DNA of 64,000 nucleotides from Taenia hydatigena (GCA_036345935.2 JADWOT020000001.1:35280876-35344875), one strand, 5' to 3'; counted from the first letter of the stretch, positions 20,626-31,690 are shown. Numbers and translations: made by a program. Notes: generated by a model not told the origin, from the letters alone.

Positions 20626-22700
20626 TCACCGTCTCATGTCGATGCGTACAGTTCTTGCATGATTGATGTCATGGGAAGTGTCCTTTCGACCCAAGCTAGT
20701 TTTCGCAATCTTCGCGGCCTTCGAAATCCACTGGGCACAGAAGAGGCAAGAGAAAACAAGCATAAAAATCTTTCCCGTCCCACTGCTGGTCAGTAAATAG
20801 CTCTCGTGGTTTCGTCTTCAAGAATGCCGTATGATGCCTGTTTTAACAACGCCCCAAGCGGCACCAATCACATCACTTGAAAGCGAATTCCCGAAGTAAT
20901 AAAATGAAAGCATTGCTTAGAGAGCTGATCGCAATGTATGCAAAGGTCAACGGGTTCGTCTCTCCTTCTTGGTCTTTACCCTCTTGGAACAAGCAGAGTG
21001 TGAGCGGTTGGTACACAAAGCCTCATAGAATCCAGTTGCTCGAGTCTGGTGCTCTCGGGTTATTGGGAGCTGCTGCGCACGCGGTTCATTTTCAAATCCT
21101 CGTCTTCTTGTCGACGTCAGACATGGCAGTCACATCGCTGCAATTTTCATGCTTCGGTGACTTTGCGAAGCTGCTTTCAAAGGCTGATTTAGTCTGCGTA
21201 GCCGTATTCTGCATATACCGAAGCTGCGCATTAGTGAACTGCTGCTGCCTGGTAATGTAATGACATTAGAGGTGTTGCTGCCAATTTAAATTAAATTTGG
21301 TGCTGGTTTTCTTTCCTTATTTTGATGTTTGGTTGCTCGTGCTTCTTACCTTTAATCCGCTTTCACTTTGGCATAGTGGTATGATTCAAATCAATTTTCG
21401 CCCATTTCAAGTGCTAATTTTCATTACTCATTTTGGGAGGCATCGAATAAAAGGAGATGGGATAAGCGACAGTGCTTTAGGGTGGGTAGGTGAGTATGTG
21501 CGAGGGACGCCATAGTAACCTGTAGGAGGTGGTCAAAATTAATCAAATAAGTAGGAAAAGAAGCAGTAATTGATGCGGATAATTCACTAGAATTACCAAT
21601 ATGCACAACAGTTGTCTCCTCCCAATTTCACTTCACCTCTTAGCACTCGATGACTTCAGACCTCTCATGGAATCGTCCGAATAACATCTATGACAAACTA
21701 GGCAAAGGTGTTTACGCAGCCAGCATAGGCATAGACATAGACACAGAGGGGTGATTACCTCAGATTGAATGAATTCTCCAGCGGTTTCATAATCCATTTA
21801 ACAGTTTCCAAAGGATTTACCTCTACATTTTAGTAGTCGTTGAGGTAGTGCCTGGTCGTATTATTTGGAGCAGACGACCTCTCAGCAATTTGGCTACCCA
21901 CAGTCAATTCAGCACTAAACTCTCGGGTATCGACAAGGTGAATGACATTTTCATATCACTGGGAGCTGGTCTGAAAATGCAACACTGATGAATCTACTCC
22001 AAAAGCATTTAGGTTTTACTGGGGATGACTTGCCTAGCAGAGGGATCAAGTGATCAGGACGGACGCCTCAAGACGAGAAGAGGGGACAATGGCTTACACT
22101 GGGTTCGCCTCAACGCCAAGCCATTCCATGGGCTACATTGAGCCACAGTTGCGTTGGAAGTATAGGCCGAAATAAGGCAACTCATAATATGCAAATTCAT
22201 TACCATTGGGTGGTAAGGTAAACAAACCTCATGTTCTCAAATTTCACTGATGGTATCGACGCACTCCAGAGAACACTGACAAAGTAACACAATCGCTAGC
22301 TGTTGGTCAGGCGAATTTTCAGTTGGTTTGCTGCTCTGACCAGTCACGCACACACCAACTCGAGCGACAGAATGTCAGGCTGTATAAAAACCCAACGAAC
22401 TCTGGTAGAGAGCATTGTCCATCTAAGATGTCAATCGCTATTTAATCATCATAATCATCAACTGATGTCAAGGGATAAGTGTCTTTGGGACTAATCGTCA
22501 GTTGGAGTTGGACTAGTCAGTCAGTTAGTCAACAATTTGTGCAGTAGCTAATTTAAAAATTTGATTCCTTTCTCACTTGGTTGCCAGCATGGCTAGCTGG
22601 TTGGGTGGACGCTTGTTATGAGCATGGCAAGTTGGCTGAATAGGCAAAAGAGGCTAGTGGTGAGCCGTCAGTGAATCAAGGCGCTGTGTATACGTTTACA
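20600..22700 (+). repeat. Duplication block D9, copy 1 (pairs with 34805-35815)
   Basis: Matching segments run in the same order: 20625-20730 with 34850-34945; 21110-21450 with 35205-35530; 22250-22330 with 35555-35630; 22560-22690 with 35690-35810. This copy has extra sequence between them. It includes a Taiga-like run of CAGTCAGTTAGTCA near 22515. Confidence 0.7.
21090..21255 (+). pseudogene. P-family exon copy, plus strand
   Basis: The frame reads CFGDFAKLLSKADLVCVAVFCIYRSCALVNCC and then leaves the family pattern. Upstream it has MAVTSLQFS, like P1's segment before the helix. It aligns with 35215-35360 and, inverted, with 19447-19638. No donor equivalent to P1's was found. Confidence 0.35.
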
Positions 22701-22989
22701 GCTGCGTGTGAAGTTTTCAATTTTGGTGGCATTATCCCAGTTGGTAGCAGGGTTGCTGGCATTCACCGTGGGAGGGATAATGCACTGCGTTGAGTAGTTA
22801 GATCAGCTCCAGGCACAGTCTCATGACCAGCGAACTGGACTGCTGATCTGCAAGTCAACAGAGGAGGTGGCAATATCGTTACGCCATAGTCGACAACATT
22901 GACAACGTAAAGGCTACAGGTATGGGTGACTAGGTGATGCTCCAACTAATGACGATGCCCCTCGTGCGGATTTGAGTGACACAACGCAC

Positions 22990-23165
22990 TCAGTGATACA
23001 GCTGACTGGTCGACTGGCTGGCCAATCTGCAATCTCGGTCGGCCACCCACACAGAATCGTTATTCAGAGGAAGAACCTGCAAATAACTGCTGGTCTACCT
23101 TTGTTAGCCACCTAGCTTGTCAGTTAAAAATAGCTTGCAACCCAGCCAACTCAAACATTGTTTGA
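22990..23165 (+). repeat. Short duplication D10, copy 1 (pairs with 45270-45420)
   Basis: Both carry 'aactggccaa/ggctggccaa', then 'tgcaaataactgctggtc' or its equivalent, then 'cagttagttag'-type CAGT-rich sequence and 'acccagccaactc'. It is diverged. Confidence 0.4.
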
Positions 23166-23269
23166 TTTCCAGCAGAAGCTAATCAGAGGGGCTAGTAAGC
23201 CCTGTTTGGAGTAATCTCTTCAATTTGTTGTTCAAAGCAAACCATTTAAGACCTACGGGTGGCGTCAGT

Positions 23270-25330
23270 CAAGGCATTCACCAAATGGGACATTATCATT
23301 AAGATGATTGCAAAGCCGGTGGTCAGAGGAGATTCTTGGGCAACTAACAATAGCACAAGTTCGTACCTCCATTAGGATCGTCGTTAAGGGGCAGTGCTGA
23401 AGGATCCACTGCTACGTCACCGTCACTACAGAGTTGCTCTGTATGTAAGCTTGACTAAGTAGTCCTCAATGCTAGGTGAGAGGCGTCTGGTGAAAACGCT
23501 TCTGGCTACGGAACAGTCGACATCATCTTCCGTTGAGGGAGTAAAACACTCTCTGAATTAGCATGACCATCATCACACTCACCTTCTCATTACATTACCA
23601 ATGGGAGTGCTCCGTACCTGTTTTCACCCACTCTTGGGAAAAAGATAAAAGCCAAGGAGAAGAAAATTAGCGAGGAATCTGTGACACATTGCAGTGGATC
23701 GGTTGGAGAAGTGGCTTGAATAAAGGACCACAATCTAGATGCTTAAGCAAGTACATTTGCCTGATAAGCTGGCTGAATGACTAGCGGGCACAGGAAGACG
23801 CCACGCAGAAGAGTTCGCTGTTCGACATTGGCATTAGGTCACTGCAACGTCAAGAGTGCCATGTGGTTGATCATCGACTGTTGCAGCGAAGAAGACATGA
23901 CGCTATAGCAGAAAAAGTACCAATGTCTGACAAACCTAGCAAACCTACTGAGGGGTAGTGTCCACCTATGCTAACTTCAAGCATCTCTTCGTTAAATAAT
24001 GCATCACATCTTGCTTCAGGATGAAATGCAAGGCCAAATATCTACTCTGCTTCTCTTCAGCCCTGAGACACATGCCTGGGTAACCAAAGAGGAGTGTCAG
24101 CGTCTGCAATAATAAAGCGAGTACAGTTGATTTGTACAGGAGAGCAAAGAGGATTCGCTAACCACACCTCATGGCGACGAAATGACAATTCACTTCCTCT
24201 TATTCTAGGCTCTGGCATCCACGCTGTCTGGATGACATTGTGCAATAGTCAAGACACTGGCTGCCGCTAATGGGGTTCTGCCTGAGGGAAATCTGAACCT
24301 TCTCAGTCAATGAGTCCATCCTGCCAATAGTACTGGAATCGCATGCATTAGTTGTGGAAAAGGAAAACGCGTAACTTGATAATACGGTTTTGCTTTTATG
24401 TACATTGCTAGCGCCCTGTCATGTTGCAATGTTTGCACTGATGCTGCGTAGAAGAGCTGTTGAATGGTCTTGCGTTCGGTGCAGAGAAGCCTAGGAGCTA
24501 AGTTGACATCGGTGGGTAGGGAAGACAGGGAATAGTGAATAACAAGTTTAGTTAATTGAGTGTCGCACCTACTCAAGACTGTTTTTACATTGGGAGGAGA
24601 ATTAGAGGAGTAACATGGATCACCTCTATCTCAACCATCTCGAATCAGACGCAAAAATGCACTTTCTGTCAACCAAATGTGTGCCAGTGACAGTGGACAA
24701 AAAAGGAGGTTAAACCGATCCTTAAAATTTGCGGAAGATGGTGGAAATTAATTGAATAAGCACAAAAAAAGGCATTAAGTGGTTCGGAGCCAATCCCATC
24801 GACTGCCCCTTTTCTCCCCATTCCCCTTCTCCTTACTTCATAGCATGTTGCTCATTCATATAGAGCCCGGTGAAGCACCAAATATCTCTATTCACCCTTC
24901 ATTTGAGCAAAATTAGGCAGAAAGTGGTACCAAATCGTCAGTGAGTAAGGAGAGACGTGTGTTAGCACTACCTGGTCAACTTGTAGCCACAATCACACCC
25001 AATAGTTATTTCGTCAGAGCCATGACCATCCCATCGGGTGGCTGGTCCGGTAGTCATCAAGGCATGTGGTGTCACCTGCTTGGAAGTACAAATGACTAAT
25101 CTTGATGTTCTCACATCAAGATTGGCAATGCTGACCACCTTGAGACCACATTCCATCCACGCAACAGGTTGACTAGGAGACAGCCAGATTGCCCTATAAC
25201 GGATGACACAAATGTCTGTAGGCACGTGAAGAGAAAGTAGGGTGCGTTTGTCCTTAGGTAGTTTAAGTCCACAAGGTACACGCATCGCAACGTTTTTGGA
25301 GCTTGGCAAATTCAGCTTCATCGTGATCAG
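23270..25330 (+). repeat. Duplication block D2, copy 1 (pairs with 38070-39880; part at 57240-57815)
   Basis: It aligns with 38070-39880 from 'aggatgattgcaaagccg'-type sequence through the R2 tag (23456-23510) to the block near 25200-25300 ('gggtgcgtttgtcctta'). The third, shorter copy covers the tag to the sequence near 24130. The minus strand carries a WSC-like relic and a 140-codon frame. Confidence 0.85.
24057..24345 (-). pseudogene. WSC-like exon relic, broken copy
   Basis: The sequence follows the intact frame at 38801-39130 (QCLDYCTMSSRQRG, then VWLANPLCSPVQ). It has a stop after the QSLE equivalent and frame changes. It is therefore the decayed partner within D2. Confidence 0.5.
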
Positions 25331-25390
25331 AAGAAAATTCACACAATCGCATGCTAAATCTTGCTGACTCACCACCACCTCACGAGTCAT
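24968..25390 (-). CDS. Unidentified 140-codon frame, partly shared with D2'
   Basis: The frame starts at an ATG and includes DLACDCVNFLLI, then VPCGLKLPKDKRTLLSLHVP, then MTTGPATRWDGHGSDE and IGCDCGY before TAG. The D2' equivalent (39650-39880) has a deletion in the middle and no long frame. It lies upstream of the WSC-like relic on the same strand and might have been part of the same gene. Cys and Gly in the tail suggest an extracellular protein. No family identified. Confidence 0.3.
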   Translation of the reverse strand: MTREVVVSQQDLACDCVNFLLITMKLNLPSSKNVAMRVPCGLKLPKDKRTLLSLHVPTDICVIRYRAIWLSPSQPVAWMECGLKVVSIANLDVRTSRLVICTSKQVTPHALMTTGPATRWDGHGSDEITIGCDCGYKLTR

Positions 25391-25394
25391 CAGT

Positions 25395-26300
25395 TTCGGT
25401 CATGTGGACGACATCTGAAAACGAAGAACCATTGAGAGATGACTTAAGTCACCATGGGAACACATTTATAAATGGATTCGCTTTAAATCAAAGTTCTTCT
25501 CCCAATTTTACATGGACGCATTAGCAAAATGGCAATGCAAATTACTTTACGTAAAAACTAAAAAGTTGTGGGTATGCCTTTCCTCATCCCAAATTAATTT
25601 GCATGATGAGTATCACATTATAAGTTATTTAGGCAAAATTAAACAAAACTCTTAAAAGCATATTAGGTCTCCAAATGAAAATGTTTACCTGGTTCTGCAT
25701 GGTACCTGGAGTTTAACAGTTGCCATTACCATTGAGAAGTGATGAATGCGTTACCGAGCATGAGAGTCTGCTCGTGCTCCTCATTTGCTCTGAAGTACAA
25801 AGAAACCCGTCTTTCTAATGTCGTGCACATTTCCCTACTAGACTGACCCCGCACGACCCGTTAGCATCACAAATTCAAGTGCTACGATGAGGTCTGTTCC
25901 GCTTTGATTGGCATGGGGTGTCGTGAAGTAAAACGTTAGAAGAAATGAGAAGGCTTAAAAATTAAAGTATGTGGTCACTGAGCCCTAGTTTATGCTATAA
26001 GCACGAATCTCATCTGCACACTTATACTCTTGTGAGTAGTAGAGTAGAGGCTTCTGATGGGTGTGAAACAAAGCTGCTACTGCAGTGCATAGCACTTATG
26101 AGCGGAGTGTCTTGAGCAACTGAATCGTACAGGGCTTCTCGTGAAACATTCAGGCTGTCCAAAATGAGTCGACAGGAAGGTATACGTCAGGTTGTATTGA
26201 CGTCTGACTAACACGTGTCAAGCCTTCCTGCACTAACTGGCTCAATGTTGAATTTGCTCACTTGCTGACTTCTTAGCGGCTCGTCGGCTGGCCAACCTGC
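25395..26300. other. No recognisable gene
   Basis: A-rich stretches (25545-25680) occur. Only short unsupported frames are present. Confidence 0.4.
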
Positions 26301-26424
26301 ACATTAGACCGAGCATTCACGCAGCCAGCACGAATGCAAAATGTAGTAGGATAGAAAGCAGTTGCACAGAACAGTCAGTTGGAGGCATAAGAGACTGTAG
26401 CATGTCATATCCTGCATGGCATTG

Positions 26425-27190
26425 TTATAATTCGTAGATTCTAAGAATGTCGTCATTGCCTGTCGGTAGTCCAAAATGCTGTTTTCTCGTGTAATCACTC
26501 TCGCCAATCCATCTGGCACTGCATGCCATTATTTCCCCGAAATGAATAGCTTGAATACAGGTAGGTGAATTCTCCATCACCATCGACATGACTAACGAGG
26601 TGATGTGATGAGGCTTAAGCACGTTAAGAGAAAGCTTGTTGCTGGTGCTGTACGCCGCTGTCTCCGTGTTTGATAGTGCTGCCGTCCTACTGATATGGAT
26701 GGCCAGATCAATTGCTGCATCATCCACTGATGAGGATGGCTGGTCAGTCTATTCAGCACATCAACACACTTGCAATATGCATGCCTGATAATTTAGTCCT
26801 CATTGTTGGGAGAGAAGAGTATAGCAAATACAATCCTCTATGTGGAATCGCAGTGATCTTTCTTTGAGAAAGAAATCGGCTCTCTGAACCAGCTTTGCAC
26901 TCATCACGCTACTCCACTCATTGTCACAAGTGAAGTATGGTCGTTGCCCGCTATCACTGCGCCCGTTTTGAAGGAATGAAAGCTGAGTCTGCCACACATT
27001 TCAATCGGTTTGTTGGTTTCTGTGAGAACCTTCATTTCCTCAAAATGAGTAGAATGCGGGCAGGTAGAGAGCACCTTCCATCGATTTATGATGCTGGTTT
27101 GGTGAGGTCTTTACTTCAATGAAGGCAGAAGACGACAGTTTAGTAGGTAGAGGCGTGTTCGACAAAAGCTTCTCGCCTAACATGGAGGAC
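26425..27190 (-). repeat. R2 copy with possible old exon, minus orientation
   Basis: It includes the hairpin tag (27135-27185, inverted), the 'gaatgaaagctgagtctgcc' stretch (26975) and a minus-strand frame (26425-26727) with VLKPHHITSLVMSMVMEN. That frame aligns with VLHLHQATSLLMQLVMEN at 43255-43330 and LNLHLAASFITSPVMAK near 46110-46190. R2 may therefore derive from a coding sequence. Confidence 0.5.
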
Positions 27191-27469
27191 TGCTTAATCA
27201 AGTACATGAATAATGGATGTGCCGATATGACGAGGCCACTTCAGAATTGTCAATGTTAATGAGTGATAAAATAGTCAATCTGGTCGTCCAAATTAGCGGA
27301 TGGGCGCATGTGCCTGCGTCACCATTTTGCGTGCAGCTGTGACCGTCGATCCGCCGATCATTTGCACTTGTAAGACTCACCATGATGCAGCGATGTTTAC
27401 GCATTCATTAGTACTACTGGGTATCAGCGGATGTCGGCTTATTCGGTGTTTACTCTCCGAAGCATAATT

Positions 27470-27620
27470 AAGTTTATTCGATCCGCCTACACGCATAAAC
27501 AGTGATTTTTAGAAAGATAAGCAAATACTTATCTAAGTATATTAATGCGAGATAAGGGCCGTGCACCTTATGTTTACACACGATTTGCGACAACGCCACT
27601 GCACCCGTGGCTGTTTACTC
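27470..27620 (+). other. Promoter-like relic of the peptide gene cluster (U0)
   Basis: The order 'cataaacagtgattttt', 'aagcaaatactta', TATATTAATGCG and 'gccgtgcacc' followed by 'tgtttaca' parallels the upstream regions of the peptide gene at 28506 and its relic at 30162. No signal-peptide sequence follows. It is probably a remnant of a fourth copy. Confidence 0.35.
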
Positions 27621-27624
27621 TAAT

Positions 27625-28130
27625 GGACACACATTCCGTTGGAGGTAGCTTCATTCCATTACTGCTCATTATGCAGTTCTCATGGCTTAAGTAGATATCA
27701 TAATTTGACTTGATTCTAGTAGTTCTACTGTTGTAAATGATCATAGGTTTGATTTTCAGTAACATTTATTTTTGATTAACACTTTCGTTCATTCAACTCA
27801 GTCTGCATTTTAACCATCCTGCAACAGTGGTTTTCGAGGTGACCTTGGAGCCACTGTCAATGCATTTGTAACGGAAAAGGAAATGGAGGAACTGTTTGTA
27901 AATAGTCAGATCATTTACCATCCTTCTTAGCAATTAAGTTAACAGTAAACTTTGTAGCAGTCCGCAGCACCACATCGTCCCAATTAGCGATAAGATGAGC
28001 CATTCATACATGGATATATTTGGAAATCTCAACATCTCATCAGCGCACACTACCAAATATCTTTCATTTTTAATGCAGAAGTTTTCTAGCAAAATGAGCT
28101 TACAGCAGCACAGAGTAAGGCCACTTGCAA
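27625..28130. other. No recognisable gene
   Basis: AT-rich, with nothing supported. It follows the stop codon of the minus-strand peptide gene, so the part near 28000-28130 is likely its 3' untranslated region. No AATAAA is obvious on that strand. Confidence 0.3.
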
Positions 28131-28134
28131 ACAC

Positions 28135-28506
28135 CTAGACGCCCCTGCGGCGTCGTTTTTGGAGGCCTTTGAGGATAATGGGGATGATGACATCTCCATG
28201 CTTTCTGAGGAACCTCCGGACACCATCACCGATCCTTCGAATAGCGCGCCTCAGCCTTTGTCGAAAACGACGCCATCCAGCTGGCATGAGCACATCCCTC
28301 CGCTCATCAGTTTGATAGAGTTGGTCCACCAACAAATCTTCCTCTGACTCAGTAAATACCTCATCGTTCGGGAGATCAAGTGCCTCAAACAGGTCCGCTT
28401 CCAATTTTCGTGCAGTCTCACTGTCTGGCACCACAGCAGGAGACACTCGATGTGAGACGAATGCAAGGAGGAGAAGAAGACAGACCAGGCTCGAGTGTGG
28501 TAGCAT
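28135..28506 (-). CDS. Secreted precursor of an Arg-rich amphipathic peptide (antimicrobial/host-defence type)
   Basis: An intact ATG-to-TAG frame encodes 123 residues. Residues 1-24 form a signal peptide (VCLLLLLAFVSHRVSPA at its core, with likely cleavage after Ala24). Residues 25-70 are acidic (8 Asp, 8 Glu) and end in the dibasic Glu-Arg-Arg, a typical processing site. Residues 77-123 begin Gly-Trp and hold 15 Arg and 3 Lys against 2 Asp, with no Cys. Residues 78-102 alternate basic and hydrophobic positions, as an amphipathic helix does. Residues 106-112 are very hydrophobic (VIIPIIL), and the end is RRRRGV. The charge balance between pro-piece and mature part is typical of linear cationic peptide precursors. 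Nearby relics share its signal and pro-region. It could instead act as a nucleic-acid- or membrane-binding secreted effector. No homologue is recalled. Confidence 0.75.
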   Translation of the reverse strand: MLPHSSLVCLLLLLAFVSHRVSPAVVPDSETARKLEADLFEALDLPNDEVFTESEEDLLVDQLYQTDERRDVLMPAGWRRFRQRLRRAIRRIGDGVRRFLRKHGDVIIPIILKGLQKRRRRGV

Positions 28507-28569
28507 TCTGTGCTTTGGAGGTATTGACGCCGACCGGGTGCGTAAATGGTGTGCACCACCTACGCCACG

Positions 28570-28577
28570 TATTTATA
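28570..28577 (-). promoter_or_regulatory. TATA box of the peptide gene
   Basis: TATAAATA on the minus strand lies 64 nt upstream of the ATG. This would place the transcription start near 28540, beside the 'ggtgcacaccattta' motif. That motif, and the sequence near 28600-28635 ('cactcgtgtaaacaac'), recur upstream of the relic at 30162. The TATA sequence itself is lost there. Confidence 0.55.
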
Positions 28578-29510
28578 TGCTTCAACAAGCACTTGATTAA
28601 CTTTCCGACAGTGTTGTTTACACGAGTGGGTGGTTTTGATGCTGCACTACAATTGTCATGGATAGCAGAATCTGAAGGAAATAATATCAGTCTCGTCATT
28701 TGGACTCTTTTGTATTGATGAGAGTTCCAGTGTGTCCGCTGTGTTGTGAGCCCTAACTCTAAATGAAATAAGAATTCAACTTTCAAATAAACAAACCTTT
28801 CCTTATTAATTCGAATAAATTATTCGTAACTGCTACTTGTATCCCGAATAACTGCTTCTAGGCACAATAAACCATCTCTCACTCATCCAGAGATGTCAGC
28901 ATGCAGGTTAGTACAAAACCATTAACATGGATAATGAATGGAATATGCGTCTAGCTGAATATCTTACGCTGCAAAGTAAAAACAGATGAGGACATTTGTG
29001 CGAAGCGGAAAAACAGTGTCGAGTCCAAATCACTCTCAAAGACACCTAAACGACTTATGAATGAAGAATGTCCTAAATTAAAAATAAACAAAACCGACCA
29101 CAGTCATTAGTATGGCAATTGAAGCAGCTAAAATTATAATATACACCTATAATGTTATAACGATAATTCTCATCGCCAGAAAGTGACGACAAATTCCACT
29201 TGTGCACCTCATCATGAATAGTACTACAGGACACCTTCTGGCAGACTTTGCCGCAGCAAAATCGCTGTTCGGCAGGAAGAGCGTTCCGATGTTTCATTAA
29301 ATTTTGCAACTCCCTTAGTCCTGCGTTCATTATAAGAAAAATAGCACGCGTCATAGTTTAGAAGAAGTCCTGTCTAGGTTTTAGAACATTGTCTTGCACG
29401 ATTTTTCCCTCAAAATGCATTTCGCTTTGCATAAGGCATAACACCCGATGTCCACATTGATACATTTGCACATACTGCCTTTTACGAATTAAATATTTTC
29501 CCACTTTATT

Positions 29511-29741
29511 TTATCTAAATCGATGTTTACGACCGACATTATGCGAATAGGTATGCACCACTTTTAGCGCCTTAAGACATTCTTCAAGGCAAAAGAGGGC
29601 ATAATGCTGAGGCAAAGTGTACATGTTTACAATAAACAGGGCGAATGAGGCTGCTGACATGAGCTTGAGGCTAGTCCACTCAACTAGGACAATATAGCCA
29701 CCCAAGTGACCGAAATCGAATCCGACAATCATAAAAAACAA
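29511..29741 (-). CDS. Family Y exon-like frame, open
   Basis: The frame includes GFDFGHLGGYIVLVEWTS, then LMSAASFALFIVNMY, and a Cys/Leu-rich end (ALFCLEECLKALK). Two hydrophobic stretches suggest a membrane segment. Diverged copies lie at 3005, 11285 and 13055, and possibly at 42772-42990. Splice sites are not clear. Identity unknown. Confidence 0.3.
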   Translation of the reverse strand: MFFMIVGFDFGHLGGYIVLVEWTSLKLMSAASFALFIVNMYTLPQHYALFCLEECLKALKVVHTYSHNVGRKHRFR

Positions 29742-30161
29742 AGCATTACACCGCGATTTCAGCAGAGACTCCCCAAATCAAGCCCTGCGAAAGATGTTTT
29801 GAAATTCTAGGACGCCAGAACTCGACAAGTATTCTTGATGACAGGAGGCCTTATAATTATGTGCGTAGCATCCTAAGACTTTTCGGTAGAACTAGCGCCG
29901 TTTGGAGTACTTGCGGATGATGGATAACAATGCTGACTTTTCGTTTTAGACTTTGAAACATGGTGTTTTGATATACTCTCTGACGAACCCATTCGCACAG
30001 TGTCGCGCATCCGATGCACTTCACACACTTCTGTCGCCCACTCGTATAAACAACGATTTCAGCTAGTTAAGCAAGCGCATTACCAGGCTTGCAGGCACGT
30101 AATGTAGGCGGTGCACACCACGTTTAAGACGCCGTTGCCTTAGGCATCACTGAACTACAGC

Positions 30162-30520
30162 ATCCGATCACAATTGGACCTGGTTTCCTTTCTTCTCCTC
30201 CTTGCACTCGCTCCATATCGCGCCTCTTCAGTAGTGGCGCCAGATAGCAAGAGTGTACGGAATTCGGAGCTGGATCTGCTTGGGGTACCTGACAGTCTAG
30301 ATAGTGAGAGAGAGGTCGACGCAAAGGGAGACGTTGAAGAGGATGAGGGGCGAGAGATGCTGATTGACGAATCCGATGAAGCTGGTGTGTGGGGGATGGC
30401 TTTGTGCCAGCTGGATGATGTAGCTTTCGACGGAGGATTAGTCGTGCTTACCAAAGGGTGGGTAATGATATCCGAAGGCTCTCTAGAGCGTTTTAGAAAA
30501 TGGGTTATGGTAAATGTCTA
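30162..30520 (+). pseudogene. Broken paralogue of the cationic peptide gene (U2)
   Basis: The signal and pro-region align with the gene at 28506 (LVSFLLLLALAPYR, then VVAPDSKSVRNSELDLLGVPD). The start codon is ATC instead of ATG. The mature region is out of frame with the pro-region: VPAG is followed by TGA where the intact gene has Trp, then by SFRRRISRAYQRVGN-like basic sequence ending at TAG (30496-30498). It thus has a lost start, a frameshift and a nonsense change. The upstream region (30040-30140) matches the intact gene's promoter apart from the TATA box. It lies on the opposite strand from the intact copy. Confidence 0.7.
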
Positions 30521-31586
30521 CACCGTTGACTGTTTAGTTGCTTTCAAATAGCCTGAGTCTTTGACATTGTTGATGGAGTTGCCTAAAATGCTCCCTAGCT
30601 GAAACTGAAGAACTCTTGATGGTGTTCGGCAATTAAATATCAAGGTGACCAAACACAACTAGGCGTGAGTGGGTTGGTTCTTCTATTCCAGAGGACTTGA
30701 TTTTTGTGGAAAACACTCAGGCCTTAATCTGCGCCAATACCGATAGTGTTCCGTCGAGACCTGGATATTTCTCCTCCTCCGAGTTCCCTCTGTTAGGAGA
30801 TCCTGAAGATGACCTGACATCAAACAAACAAAAAAGTCTATAAACCTAAGGGGCAGTTAATGCGTTGCTTTGCAGAAAAGTAGGAGAAATCGGAAAAGTG
30901 CTAGCATGCACAACAGAGCGGTGTGCATCAGACCACGTGGATTGAGGTTGCATAAATGCTTTTAAGAGGGCAACTCAATGAATCAACGATGTTAGATGTT
31001 TGGCCGTTCCTGAATCTACTAAAACACAGTCGTATAACCTAACGTCTTCTCAATATTATGCAATGGAGCATGTTCTCGTTTGTCGTTTCTTAGCGGGCGT
31101 AATGATGCTGGATTAGCTCGCATTGTCTTTGAAATCATCTGCAGAGCGTCTCTCATCTCCATCGGCTGATTCAATAAACATCGAAACAGGTGTGTAATTA
31201 AAAGCTATCTCTCTAGACAACCACGAAGCAGGGAGCTTAAAATACTCTCTGTTGGAATAGATGCTAGCATTCTGTCATGCTGCACTCTTCATTTTAAGGC
31301 CCTGTCGTGTAGTAGAGTCCAATAACCCACAATTGTATTCAGTGCCACAAGAATGCCGAATGTTCGTATTTGTTAGGTTCACCACGTAGCAGCGATGCTT
31401 GCGCTCCCACCAGTGCAAATGTGTATGAAACGAGGCCGGATTAAATCCCACAGCACTTGCTCTCTGTGGCAATATTTATGTGCATTTATCCGGCTTACTA
31501 GCACAAACCGTGATTTTGGACAGCTACGTAAATGCGCCAGTCAGCTCACAAGCCTGTAACTGAGGTCGACACCCCCATACCGCAGC

Positions 31587-31690
31587 ATGTGATCGGCCTC
31601 CAGCCTGGTTCGCCTTCTTCTCCTCCTTGCAATCACCTCACATTGCGTCTCACCTACTCATTTACTTCTCGATCTGTTTAATGGGTATCA
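31587..31690 (+). pseudogene. Signal-peptide relic of the cationic peptide family (U3)
   Basis: ATG is followed at once by TGA. The same frame then gives SLVRLLLLLAITSHCVSPT, matching the intact signal peptide almost residue for residue. The pro- and mature regions are not recognisable. Upstream, 31375-31540 keeps parts of the shared 5' flank ('ttcaccacgtagcagcgatg', 'aaaccgtgattttgg'). Confidence 0.6.

Larger units (their letters stand above)
18295..20650 (+). repeat. Duplication block D1, copy 1 (pairs with 57820-60225)
   Basis: The block aligns throughout with 57820-60225 in the same orientation, with many long identical runs and small indels. Its right end continues into D9, whereas the second copy stops near 60225 and joins other sequence. 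It contains several minus-strand frames listed separately and an inverted R2 tag near 20255-20320. Confidence 0.9.

Noticed and set aside
23456..23510. R2 tag as a tRNA-derived SINE (T-arm-like TTCGA)
   Set aside because: No A box at the right distance and no tRNA-like fold could be made.
30174..30551. 125-codon plus frame as a functional secreted acidic protein
   Set aside because: Its start is TTG, and comparison with 28135-28506 shows a lost ATG and a frameshift before the mature peptide.
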